A stretch of DNA of 64,000 bases from JAHBVY01 sp964415255 (GTDB lineage Bacteria > Myxococcota_A > Polyangia > Polyangiales > Polyangiaceae), in the NCBI GenBank assembly GCA_964415255.1, contig CAYQAC010000002.1, forward strand, positions 1 to 64,000. The letters are read 5' to 3'. Below the pieces are notes generated by a model, which was given only the letters and a program-made list of their open reading frames with translations, searched no databases and was not told the DNA's origin. This document shows, piece after piece, positions 1 to 7,597 of the stretch (position 1 is its first letter; each line of letters opens with the position of its first letter). The position numbers and the translations under genes were made by a program.

Positions 1-53
1 TCGCTAGGACAGCATCCTCATGAATGGGGTAGACAACTCCATTGACACACACC

Positions 54-131
54 GCTGGCATCCATGCCACCACGGAGCTCATCGCAGGAGGCCCAGATTG
101 AGGAGTAAAGGTCAGACTTCTTGACGGCCAT
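54..131 (-). pseudogene. hsdM: hsdM N-terminal remnant, left copy (type I restriction methylase)
   Basis: Read from an ATG at 131 on the minus strand, about 26 codons match the usual start of the type I restriction-modification methylase subunit (MAVKKSDLYSSIWASCDEL, then RGGMDAS). The match stops near 54 and the frame ends at a TGA at 18. The full family protein is about 500 residues, so only the extreme 5' end is present. It lies in a 96-bp direct repeat shared with 1501-1596. Bases 1-53 no longer resemble HsdM and may belong to something that inserted here; I cannot identify it because the window ends. Confidence 0.65.
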
Positions 132-158
132 CAGCGCGGGTCCTTGTGGTTCTTACGC
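63..158. repeat. Direct repeat, left copy
   Basis: About 96 bp, some 8 mismatches to 1501-1596 (about 92% identical), same orientation. It holds the hsdM ribosome-binding region, start codon and first ~23 codons. The two copies flank the nuclease gene. Confidence 0.9.
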
Positions 159-203
159 TCGTGCTAGGCGCCACGCAGGCGCTCCTTCGCAGGTTGCCCC
201 AAA

Positions 204-231
204 GCGCGGTGCCGTCCAACCCCCAAACCCC
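204..231 (-). repeat. Dispersed G-rich motif, copy 1
   Basis: On the minus strand it reads GGGGTTTGGGGGTTGG, three bases, then GCACCGCGC. It lies 3' of the minus-strand nuclease pseudogene. Confidence 0.7.
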
Positions 232-244
232 TGGGCCCTGATCT

Positions 245-376
245 CTAGGTAGTCAGGGCTCCTGTATTTTGCGACTCGATGCGCTGGGGCTCGACGCATG
301 GACAAACACGCGTGGTCTCGATGAAGGCTTGGACGCTGGCGAGGAGCGCGTCCTCCTCGGCTTCACCGCTCGCCAT
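245..376 (-). CDS. Possible 43-residue open frame 3' of the nuclease
   Basis: An ATG at 376 overlaps the last codons of the nuclease frame and opens a 43-codon frame ending in TAG at 245. It begins MASGEAEEDALLASVQAF, an acidic and plausible start for a coupled downstream gene, but becomes low-complexity and ends early. It could be the 5' stub of another lost restriction-locus gene such as hsdS or hsdR. No family is recognised and it may be chance. Confidence 0.15.
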   Translation of the reverse strand: MASGEAEEDALLASVQAFIETTRVCPCVEPQRIESQNTGALTT

Positions 377-1486
377 GGCCGCCCTCCAGGCTGCGGGTGA
401 TCTCCTCCAGACGCGCCTTTAGCTCCTCCTTGGAGGGCAGGTACAACTGGTACTTGGAAGCGAAGATGTTCTCGCCCTCGGGCAGCGTCAGCTCGACGAG
501 CGCGTCGCTCTTATCGTGGCAGAGCACGATGCCCACAGTCGGTAGCTCGTCCGTTAGCTTGACGTGCCGGTCGTAGTAGTGGACGTACATCTGCATCTGC
601 CCGAGATCCTGGTGCGCGAGCCTGCCGCGCTTGAGATCGATGAGCACGTAGCAGCGCAGCAGGCGGTTGTAGAACACCAGGTCGATGCGGAAGTGGTCGT
701 TGTCGAAGGTGAACCGCTTCTGCCGAGCCTCGAACAGAAAGCCCTTGCCCAGCTCCAGCAGGAACGCCTGGAGTTTGTCGATGATGGCCGACTCGAGGTC
801 GTCTTCGGAGTACTGGGGGTGCTCGTCCAGGTCGAGAAACTCCAGTACGAGCGGGTTCTTGACCAGATCGGCGGCGTGGGCCACCACCTGCCCCTCCGTA
901 GCCAGGCGCCGGATCTCGTCCTTGTCGCGCGAGAGTGCAAGGCGCTCGTAGAGCGAGCTGTCGATCTGCCTCCGCAGCTCGCGTACCGCCCACTGGTTCT
1001 GTAGAAGCGTCGCTCATCGGCATGGTCGATGGTCAGCAGCTCCAGATAGTGGGACCAGCCGAGCGGGAAGGCGTTCACCAGCGACGCAATGAGCTGGGGG
1101 CCGAGCGTTAGCGTGGGAGATGTCACCGACGCTGTCGGTGCGATCTCAGGCGTTGAAGATTCCGCCGACGCTGTCGGCCGAATCTCCAGGACGCGAAGCA
1201 CCTCGGGATGAGCCAGGTAGAACTGGCGGAACTTCAGCAGGTTGCGCTCGGAACAGCCCCGCATCCCCCGCGCCTTCAGGCGAGTGGCCAGGTCTTTCAT
1301 CACTCCCTTGCCGTACACCTCAGCGCGCGTGGCGCCCGCCCGCTCGAACTCCTCAATGTACCAGCCAAACAGCCAGTTTCGCGCGACCAGCGCGCCGTCG
1401 ATCTGGCGCGCTGCGTGGCGCTGGAGCCCCTCATGGGTGTGCAGGAGCAGGGTGGCAAGCTGATCGAGTGGCGCCTCGTCGGTCAT
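363..1486 (-). pseudogene. YhcG/DUF1016-family PDDEXK nuclease, frameshifted
   Basis: The ATG at 1486 overlaps the TGA of an hsdM stub. Residues 1-160 match the DUF1016 N-terminal winged-helix domain (QIDGALVARNWLFGWYIEEF, the SERNLL region, and PLGWSHYLELL). Coding then jumps frame near 998-1003: DERRFY runs out of frame, and the expected NQWAVRELRRQIDSSLYERL continues in another frame. About 16 bases look deleted relative to the family's usual spacing. The second part, to 363, carries the nuclease domain with the RIDLVFYNRLLRCYVLIDLK core (D...DxK). Such genes commonly sit inside type I restriction loci, which fits the hsdM fragments on both sides. An assembly error is possible, but the mutilated neighbours favour real decay. 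Confidence 0.8.
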
Positions 1487-1569
1487 GGCCCGAGCCCCAT
1501 CATACCTCCACGGAGTTCGTCACAGGAGGCCCAGATTGAGGAGTAGAGGTCAGACTTCTTGACGGCCAT
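1483..1569 (-). pseudogene. hsdM: hsdM N-terminal remnant, right copy
   Basis: The ATG at 1569 is preceded by an AAGGA-like ribosome-binding site and lies 21 bases after the antiporter stop. It encodes MAVKKSDLYSSIWASCDEL then RGGM, as in HsdM, and then leaves homology for five codons and stops at a TGA that overlaps the nuclease ATG. The remaining ~480 codons of the methylase are missing, consistent with a deletion joining the hsdM start to the nuclease start. Confidence 0.65.
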
Positions 1570-1596
1570 CAGCGCTGTTCCTTGTGGTTCTTACGC
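1501..1596. repeat. Direct repeat, right copy
   Basis: Partner of 63-158. It extends through the hsdM start to the TAA stop (1591-1593) of the antiporter, so the end of the antiporter gene lies inside the duplicated block. Confidence 0.9.
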
Positions 1597-3003
1597 GGTG
1601 TCTGGCCCGGCGGGCTCCGGGGCCGCGACTTGAGGCGGCTCCTCTTCGTTGAAGTCGGAGTCGACGCGGGGCGCTTCGTCCGTGCGGCTCTCGCCGCTCT
1701 TGTCGAGCGCGAACTTGAACAGCACGGGGCCGACGCACTCGTTGATGGCCACCATCGCCACCGCGAGCGCCGCGAAGCCCTCCCCCACCGACGGGAAGGT
1801 GCGCTGAATCATGGTGGCGACGCCCAGCGCGAGCCCCGCCTGAGACACCAAGCTGGACCAACCCCACTTCTTGACGCTGGGGATGTCCCGCGCCAGCCGG
1901 CTGCCTGCGCGCGCCGCACCCCAGGTGGCCAGCGCCCGCGCGCCCGCCAAGGTGAGCGCCACCGGCCACATGTCGGCCAAGAGCGGGAGCGCCAGGTGCG
2001 CCCCGGCGGTCGCGAAGAACACCACGTAGACGATGCCGCCCGCGCGCTCCACCGCCGTGAGCAGCTTGCCGCCCTGCTGCGAGAAGTTCTGCACGAAGAA
2101 GCCCGCCGAGAGGAAGGTGAGCAGCGGATCGAAGTGGATGTAGCGGAGCGCCTCCGTGAAGCCGAAGCCGAGCGCCAACAGCACGAGCAGCAGCTGGCGC
2201 CCCACCAGGCGAATGTACGCGGCGAGCACCACCCCGAGCGTGGTCCCCAGCGCGATGCTCCCGAAGATCTCGTGACCCAGCGCGGAGAACGCGTCCGCGC
2301 TGAACTCGGCGCCGGGCAAGATCAGCGGGCGCGCGATCATCATGCCGATGGCGAGCATCACCACCACCACCACGTCGGAGGCCATGATGAACGCCAGCGA
2401 GAACTCCGCGATCGGCCCCTTCGCGCGCGTCTGCGCCAAGATGCCGAGGCACGCCGAGGGGCTGCGCGTCACCGACAGAATGCCCCATAAAAGCGCGAGG
2501 CCGAACAGCGGCCCGAACGGCAGCTCACGGGCGAACGGCACGTACGGCGCGCAGGCGATGAACACCGCCGTGGACACCACCAGGACGATCACCGCCTGCG
2601 TCAGCGTCGCGTAGCCGAGGCTCTTGGCGGTGCGGCGTAAGAGGTCAGCCTTCAGCTCGGCGCCACCAGCGAGGGCGATCAACGCCAGCGCCAGGGTGTT
2701 GATCGGGCTCAGGCGGTTCACGGTGTCGTGATCCACCAGGTGCAGCACGTAAGGGCCCGCCAAGATCCCAGCGAACAGGTAAGCTGACAAGTGCGGCGGG
2801 CCGATCGGCTCGAGCAGCTCGGACAGCAGCGTCCCCGCCAACAGGAGCAAGCCCACCGCGGCGATCACGGCGACGCTGCTGTTCACCTCGGGGAGCGCGC
2901 GGGTGGCGCCGTAGGTGAGCCCCACCGCCACCAAGAGCGCCACCGCCTGGATGACGCGGGCGATCGGCCCCTTGGGCGCCGCTGACGAGTGTCCGCCGCT
3001 CAT
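1591..3003 (-). CDS. Cation:proton antiporter, CPA2-like (Na+/H+ or K+/H+ exchanger)
   Basis: 470 residues, almost entirely hydrophobic helices: a first helix at about 15-33, then 10-12 more, ending in a ~40-residue acidic and Pro-rich cytoplasmic tail. The segments ALIALAGGAELKADLLR and FFATAGAHLALPLL are typical of the sodium/hydrogen exchanger fold. No nucleotide-binding RCK/TrkA domain is attached, unlike KefB/KefC. The start overlaps the stop of the preceding antiporter by 4 bases (ATGA), so the two are probably translated together and may form a pair. The role is inferred as inner-membrane ion and pH homeostasis; the transported cation cannot be read from sequence. Confidence 0.85.
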   Translation of the reverse strand: MSGGHSSAAPKGPIARVIQAVALLVAVGLTYGATRALPEVNSSVAVIAAVGLLLLAGTLLSELLEPIGPPHLSAYLFAGILAGPYVLHLVDHDTVNRLSPINTLALALIALAGGAELKADLLRRTAKSLGYATLTQAVIVLVVSTAVFIACAPYVPFARELPFGPLFGLALLWGILSVTRSPSACLGILAQTRAKGPIAEFSLAFIMASDVVVVVMLAIGMMIARPLILPGAEFSADAFSALGHEIFGSIALGTTLGVVLAAYIRLVGRQLLLVLLALGFGFTEALRYIHFDPLLTFLSAGFFVQNFSQQGGKLLTAVERAGGIVYVVFFATAGAHLALPLLADMWPVALTLAGARALATWGAARAGSRLARDIPSVKKWGWSSLVSQAGLALGVATMIQRTFPSVGEGFAALAVAMVAINECVGPVLFKFALDKSGESRTDEAPRVDSDFNEEEPPQVAAPEPAGPDTA

Positions 3004-4307
3004 GACCGCTCCTCTCCTTCGATCGCCACGCTGGGCTGCTGCGGGGCGCTGGGCTCCTCGGGTGGCTCCTCCGTGACCCCCGAGGTGCGAGAGCGCCGCG
3101 GCGGCGCCTCGTCGATGGCGAGCGAGGCCTCGCGGATCTCCCCCGCCGCGTGCAGGCCGCGCCGGAGCGACGCCGGGCCGATCAGCTCGCCTACCAGGGC
3201 GCTCACCGTGGCGGCCAGCAGCCCCGCCTCACCTATTTCCCCTGGGAAATAAATATAGAACAGGATGCCCACCGCGATTGACAGTGCTCCTGACGAACAC
3301 GTGGTCAGGCCGATCCACGGCCCCACCACGCGGCTCGGCTTGGACACCGCGAGCAGCCCGAACCCCGCCACCACCCGCATCACCAAGCGGGCGACCAAGC
3401 CCAGGGCGATGAGGACGCCCATCTGCCAGGTCATCTCGAGGTCAATCAGCGTCCCCGCGACCACCAGCATCGGGAGCAGCACCGGGCGCTCCGTCGCCCC
3501 CACCATCTCGCGCAGCGCCTTGCGGTGCTTGGTGGTGCCGACCAGCGTCACCCCGAAGGTGAACATCATCGCCATCGGCGAGAGCTCGAGGCGCGCCGCG
3601 AGCCCGATGCCAAGCACCGCGGCGCCGAGCATCAGGCCCCAGGTCTCGTCGCGCCGGAACTCACGCCCGAGCAGGAGCGCCGTGATGAGGCCGAGCAGCA
3701 CGCCGATGCCCAGGGTGACGCCGATGGTGACGGCGAAGTCCCACGGCAGCGCGCGCGGCGCCATCGCCAGCACCACGGCCGTCGCCAGCAGCGGCAGGGC
3801 GTCATCTGTATCGGAAATATCCGCGAGCAAATGGGAGACGGGCCCATCGGCGCCGTAGCGCTCCACCACCCAGCGCACCGCGTGGCGCGTCGTCTCCGAG
3901 AGGCAGACGGCGAGCACCAGCGCGAGCGGGATGAGCCCCGCCTGGTGCGGCCCCGCGATCTGGCTGCCGACCAGGTAGATCACCGTGAACACGAAGCCGG
4001 CCACCACGAGCGACGTCCCCACCCCAATCGCCACGCTGCCGCGATACGTCCGCCGCTCCCCCACCACGCCGTAATCCACCCCCAGGCCCACCCCGAGCCA
4101 GCCGAGCGCCGCCAAGAGCAGCGGCTCGAAGCTCAGCACGAGCTCACGCGGCGCCAAATCGAGCAGGTGCGGACCAAACACGAAGCCGAGCAGCACGAAC
4201 TCCACCCCGGAGGGCAAGCCGTAGCCGCGCAGCGCGCGACCGCCCACCAGCATGCTGCCGGTGTAGGCCAGCACCAAGAGGCCGAGCAGCAGCCAGATGC
4301 CGCTCAC
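3000..4307 (-). CDS. Second cation:proton antiporter-like membrane protein
   Basis: 435 residues with about 12 hydrophobic segments and a ~50-residue charged C-terminal tail rich in Pro and Glu. Overall layout resembles sodium/hydrogen exchangers, with an acidic pair in a central helix region (ISDTDDALPLLATAVV). It is more divergent than its downstream neighbour. It overlaps genes on both sides by 4 bases: the MscS-like channel upstream and the first antiporter downstream. Two adjacent, unequal antiporters in one transcript suggest a heteromeric exchanger or two parallel systems; this is inference. Confidence 0.75.
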   Translation of the reverse strand: MSGIWLLLGLLVLAYTGSMLVGGRALRGYGLPSGVEFVLLGFVFGPHLLDLAPRELVLSFEPLLLAALGWLGVGLGVDYGVVGERRTYRGSVAIGVGTSLVVAGFVFTVIYLVGSQIAGPHQAGLIPLALVLAVCLSETTRHAVRWVVERYGADGPVSHLLADISDTDDALPLLATAVVLAMAPRALPWDFAVTIGVTLGIGVLLGLITALLLGREFRRDETWGLMLGAAVLGIGLAARLELSPMAMMFTFGVTLVGTTKHRKALREMVGATERPVLLPMLVVAGTLIDLEMTWQMGVLIALGLVARLVMRVVAGFGLLAVSKPSRVVGPWIGLTTCSSGALSIAVGILFYIYFPGEIGEAGLLAATVSALVGELIGPASLRRGLHAAGEIREASLAIDEAPPRRSRTSGVTEEPPEEPSAPQQPSVAIEGEERS

Positions 4308-6004
4308 GCGCTGCCCCCCAAGGGAAGGTTCGCCTTCTCCAAGGCATCCGCCACCTCACAGCGCAGGCGGTGCGCGTCCCCCGGCGAGCGCGCGGAGACC
4401 GACACACGATACCGCGCGCCGCCACCGCTCACGTCGAGCAGCTCCACCTTGGGCTCAATCCCGATGCGGGTCGCGGCGCTGTCGAGCAACTTGAGCGCCT
4501 CGTCTCGCGACGCGCCCGGAGCGAGCGTGATCTCCATCATCACTCGGGGCCGCGACCCAAGCAGCCGAAGCGGCTTCACCAAGGTGAGCAAGTGCGGCAC
4601 GCGGGAGCGCACCGACGCGCTGTCTTCGAGCTCCACGTCGAGCAGGGTGATCTTCACCACGCGCCCCGTCTCGCTCCCGAACTCCACAAAATCCCCCACC
4701 CGGAGCCGGCGCCCAAACACCGTGATGGTGCCCGCCGCCGCGGAGGAGAGCACCGGCACCGCCGAGAGCGAGAGCGCCGCCACCGCCACCGCGCCCGCCT
4801 TCGAGAGCGCGCCGTCCGGGTCGCCCGTCACCACCGGCGCCGCGAAGGCGAGCGTCGCCACCACGATGCCGGCGCGGATCAAGATGCTGGTGGGCCGCGC
4901 CAGATCGGGCTGCAGCCACTCAAGCTCACTCTCGCCCCGCTCCACGCTCTCAAAGAAGAGCCCCACGAAGCGCACCAAGAGCGCCACCGCGAGCGCCGCT
5001 GTGATGGCGACGAGCAAGAGCGGCAAGGAGGTGGCCACCCGCGTCATCAAGGCAGAGAGCGGCGTGAGCACGAAGCCGGTGAGCTTCTCGGTGTAGCCGC
5101 GCGTGCGCTCAAACAGCGAGAGCGCCACCACGAGCCAGGTGTAGATGATGCCTATCTGCGCCAGGCGCCGGATCAGCGAGAGCGCCAGCTCGAGCGTTGA
5201 GCGAAACAGCGCGGGCGTGACGATCTCGATGTCTTGCAGGCGAATCGCCGGCACCCGCTCGTGGTTCTTCTCCAGCCAACCGCGCGCTTTAGTCAGGAAC
5301 TCGCCCGTCTTACGCAAGAGGTAGATGGCGATCAGCCCGAAGAACACCACCAGCGAGAAGCTGAAGACGGTGGTCGCGACTTGGCTGCGCCGCTGCTCTT
5401 GTTCGAGCACCTGACGAGCTCGCTCGGCGACACCCGCCACGTAGACCTCAAGGCTCTCCTCACCGGCGGCGCGCGCGTCCGCCTCCGTCAGCAAGATCAC
5501 GGGCTCCGCCGCGAAGAACACGAGCACACCCTCCGGGCGCTTCTCCGTGCGGATATCTCGCGCGGTGTGCGACTTGAACCCCGTGTCGAGCACCTTAGTC
5601 GCCAGCTGCGCGCGCTGCGCGGGCTCTTTACCGGCCCGCGGCACCCGCACCTGAAACACCGAGGTCCCCTTGATGGTGACCTGCGCCGGCGTGGGGGGTG
5701 GTGGCTCTGCGGACGCCGAGGGCGCCGGCGGTGGCGCCGGGGGTGGCCCCAGCTCAGGCTCAGGCTCGGGCTCCGGCTCCGGCTGCTCACTCGGCGGCGG
5801 TGGTGGTGGCGGCGGAGGCGGCGGTGGTAAGGGGAGGTGACCGTCCGCCTCGAGGCGATCTAAGTCCACGGGCGGCTCAGCGCTGGGCGAATCTGGCACC
5901 AGCGCGGAGGGCGCAGCGCTCGGCGCTTGTGCCCACGCGAAGGCTGGCGTGAGCAGCCAGGCGAGCACGAGCCCCGCCACGCCCAACCAAACAAGGGACC
6001 TCAC
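4304..6004 (-). CDS. MscS-family mechanosensitive channel with Pro-rich periplasmic N-terminus
   Basis: I choose the GTG at 6004, which gives a clean signal peptide (VRSLVWLGVAGLVLAWLL, then TPAFAWAQA). The frame stays open up to an ATG at 6205, but that extension is built from short DNA repeats and is basic and low-complexity. Residues ~35-90 are Pro/Glu-rich, with a polyproline run and alternating PE. A periplasmic domain follows, then about five membrane helices, a pore-lining helix with small residues (LSSAAAGTITVFGRRLRVGD) and the MscS beta domain (DFVEFGSETGRVVKITLL), then the C-terminal domain. It releases solutes at hypo-osmotic shock. It leads the antiporter operon, so the operon plausibly serves osmotic and ion balance. 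Confidence 0.85.
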   Translation of the reverse strand: MRSLVWLGVAGLVLAWLLTPAFAWAQAPSAAPSALVPDSPSAEPPVDLDRLEADGHLPLPPPPPPPPPPPPSEQPEPEPEPEPELGPPPAPPPAPSASAEPPPPTPAQVTIKGTSVFQVRVPRAGKEPAQRAQLATKVLDTGFKSHTARDIRTEKRPEGVLVFFAAEPVILLTEADARAAGEESLEVYVAGVAERARQVLEQEQRRSQVATTVFSFSLVVFFGLIAIYLLRKTGEFLTKARGWLEKNHERVPAIRLQDIEIVTPALFRSTLELALSLIRRLAQIGIIYTWLVVALSLFERTRGYTEKLTGFVLTPLSALMTRVATSLPLLLVAITAALAVALLVRFVGLFFESVERGESELEWLQPDLARPTSILIRAGIVVATLAFAAPVVTGDPDGALSKAGAVAVAALSLSAVPVLSSAAAGTITVFGRRLRVGDFVEFGSETGRVVKITLLDVELEDSASVRSRVPHLLTLVKPLRLLGSRPRVMMEITLAPGASRDEALKLLDSAATRIGIEPKVELLDVSGGGARYRVSVSARSPGDAHRLRCEVADALEKANLPLGGSA

Positions 6005-6075
6005 CGCTCGACGCCCGCTCGACGCCCTGCCCGCTCGACGCCCGCTCGACGCCCTGCCCGCTCGACGCCCTGTGC
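6005..6075. repeat. 27-bp tandem repeat in the channel leader
   Basis: About 2.6 copies of a 27-bp unit, itself made of two CGCTCGACGCC half-units. It ends directly before the preferred GTG start of the channel gene. If the longer start were used it would encode repeats of GRRAGRASS. Confidence 0.85.
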
Positions 6076-6171
6076 CTACACGAACCACAGGGGCCATCCT
6101 GAGGGGTGTTCGTGAACCAGCGCAAGGGCTCACGAGGAGGACGCGCGATTCACGGCGCTCTAACCGGCCCC

Positions 6172-6223
6172 AGCGCCGGTCATGACGCCACCGAGCGCCG
6201 GTCATGACGCCACCGAGCGCCGC
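6172..6223. repeat. 22-bp tandem repeat between regulator stop and channel gene
   Basis: Two full units (6172-6193 and 6194-6215) plus the first part of a third, beginning AGCGCCGGTCATGACGCCAC. It immediately follows the response-regulator stop codon region. Confidence 0.9.
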
Positions 6224-6226
6224 CTA

Positions 6227-7597
6227 TCAGCCGTCGGTGTCGAGCCCGAGCTCTCGCAGCCGCCGTAAGAAGGCGGGGTAAGAAATCCCGAGCAAGCGCG
6301 CGGCCTCCACCCGCCTCCCCTCCGCGTAGGCGAGCACCCGCTGCAGATACGCGTTCTCGACCTCAGCCAGGGGGGGTGGGGGTTTGCCATCCAGGCGCTG
6401 CACGCTGAAGAAAGACTCCTGGGAGCCAGTCACTGGCGGCGCCTCACCCAGCAGCACGTCAGCGGCGCCCACCTCGGCGCCGCTCGCGAGGATCACGGCG
6501 CGCTCCATGATGTTGCGCAGCTCCCGCACGTTGCCGGGGAAGTCGTAGCGGAGCAGGCGCTCCTGGGCGGCCTTCGTGAGCCCCCGGGTACGCTTCTTCA
6601 AGCGCCCCGCGAAGAAGTCCACGAACGACTCCGCGAGCGGGATGATGTCGCACCTCCGGTCGCACAGGCGCGGCATCGCCACGGTGAACACACTCAGGCG
6701 ATGATACAAATCCGCACGGAAATCACCAGCGCGCACCGCTTGGGGGACGTCTTGGTTGCTCGCGGCCACCACCCGGAGCGAGACCTCGATGGGCCGCTCA
6801 CCGCCGACGCGGCGGAGCGTCATGGTGTCTAGGAACTTCAGCAGCTTCGCCTGAGCGCGCTCGGGCAGCTCCGTCACCTCATCCAGGAACAAGGTGCCGC
6901 CGCTAGCCAGCTCAGCTAAACCGCGGCGCGTGGTCTTGGCGTCGGTGAAGGCGCCGCGCTCATGGCCGAACAGCTCGCTCTCCACCAGCTCCGCCGGGAG
7001 CGCGGCGCAGTTGAGCTCGACGAAGGGCGCGCCCTCCTGCCCCCGGTAGGTGAGGCCGTGCAGCAGCTCGGCGGCGCGCTGCTTGCCCGCGCCGGAGGGC
7101 CCCGTGATCAGCACCGGCGTGAGCGGGCTAGCGGACACCTGCGTCAGCTGCCGCTCAACTGCTTGGTACGCGGGGCTCGCGCTGGCTGCGATCGGCGGCC
7201 GGACGAGCGCGCTCTCCGCCAACGCGAGGCGATCGTTCAAGCCGCGCCGCTCCAGCGCGCGCTCCACCTTCACGATCAGATCTGCCACGAGCAGCGGCTT
7301 GGTCAGGTACTCGGCGGCGCCGGCGCGCAGCGCCTGGATCGCGCTGTCGATGTCGCCGTAGGCCGTCACCATGATGGTGACGGGGCCGCCTGTGAGCTCT
7401 GACAAGAGCTCGATGCCGTCGCCGTCCGGTAGCCGACGATCGAGGATCATCACGTCAGGCGTCTCGCGCGCGAGCGCTCGGCGCGCCAGCGCCAGATTCG
7501 CGGCGGTGCGCACCGTGAGCCCCTCGCCTGACAGCGCCTCCTCCGCCATCACGCGGAAGCTGCGCTCATCATCCACCACCAACACCGCGGCCCTCAT
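6227..7597 (-). CDS. Sigma-54-dependent response regulator (NtrC family)
   Basis: 456 residues. A receiver domain occupies 1-120, with acidic DD at 9-10, phospho-acceptor Asp53 (VMILDRRLPDG) and Lys near 103. An AAA+ sigma-54 activation domain spans ~150-385: Walker A GPSGAGKQ, the sigma-54 contact loop as GAFTDA (usual form GAFTGA), Walker B GTLFLDE, and PGNVRELRN near the end. A Fis-type helix-turn-helix lies at ~415-452 (EAARLLGISYPAFLRRL). The start overlaps the stop of the sensor kinase by 4 bases, so the two form one two-component system. It lies just beyond the RND efflux operon on the same strand, making that operon a possible target (inference). Confidence 0.93.
   Translation of the reverse strand: MRAAVLVVDDERSFRVMAEEALSGEGLTVRTAANLALARRALARETPDVMILDRRLPDGDGIELLSELTGGPVTIMVTAYGDIDSAIQALRAGAAEYLTKPLLVADLIVKVERALERRGLNDRLALAESALVRPPIAASASPAYQAVERQLTQVSASPLTPVLITGPSGAGKQRAAELLHGLTYRGQEGAPFVELNCAALPAELVESELFGHERGAFTDAKTTRRGLAELASGGTLFLDEVTELPERAQAKLLKFLDTMTLRRVGGERPIEVSLRVVAASNQDVPQAVRAGDFRADLYHRLSVFTVAMPRLCDRRCDIIPLAESFVDFFAGRLKKRTRGLTKAAQERLLRYDFPGNVRELRNIMERAVILASGAEVGAADVLLGEAPPVTGSQESFFSVQRLDGKPPPPLAEVENAYLQRVLAYAEGRRVEAARLLGISYPAFLRRLRELGLDTDG

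Noticed and set aside
1..53. Possible end of an insertion sequence
   Set aside because: The TGTCAATGGAGTT-like bases recall transposon ends, but no inverted partner, target duplication or transposase is inside the window.
6365..6390. Second G-rich run resembling the motif
   Set aside because: It encodes the polyproline segment of the response regulator and lacks GCACCGC.
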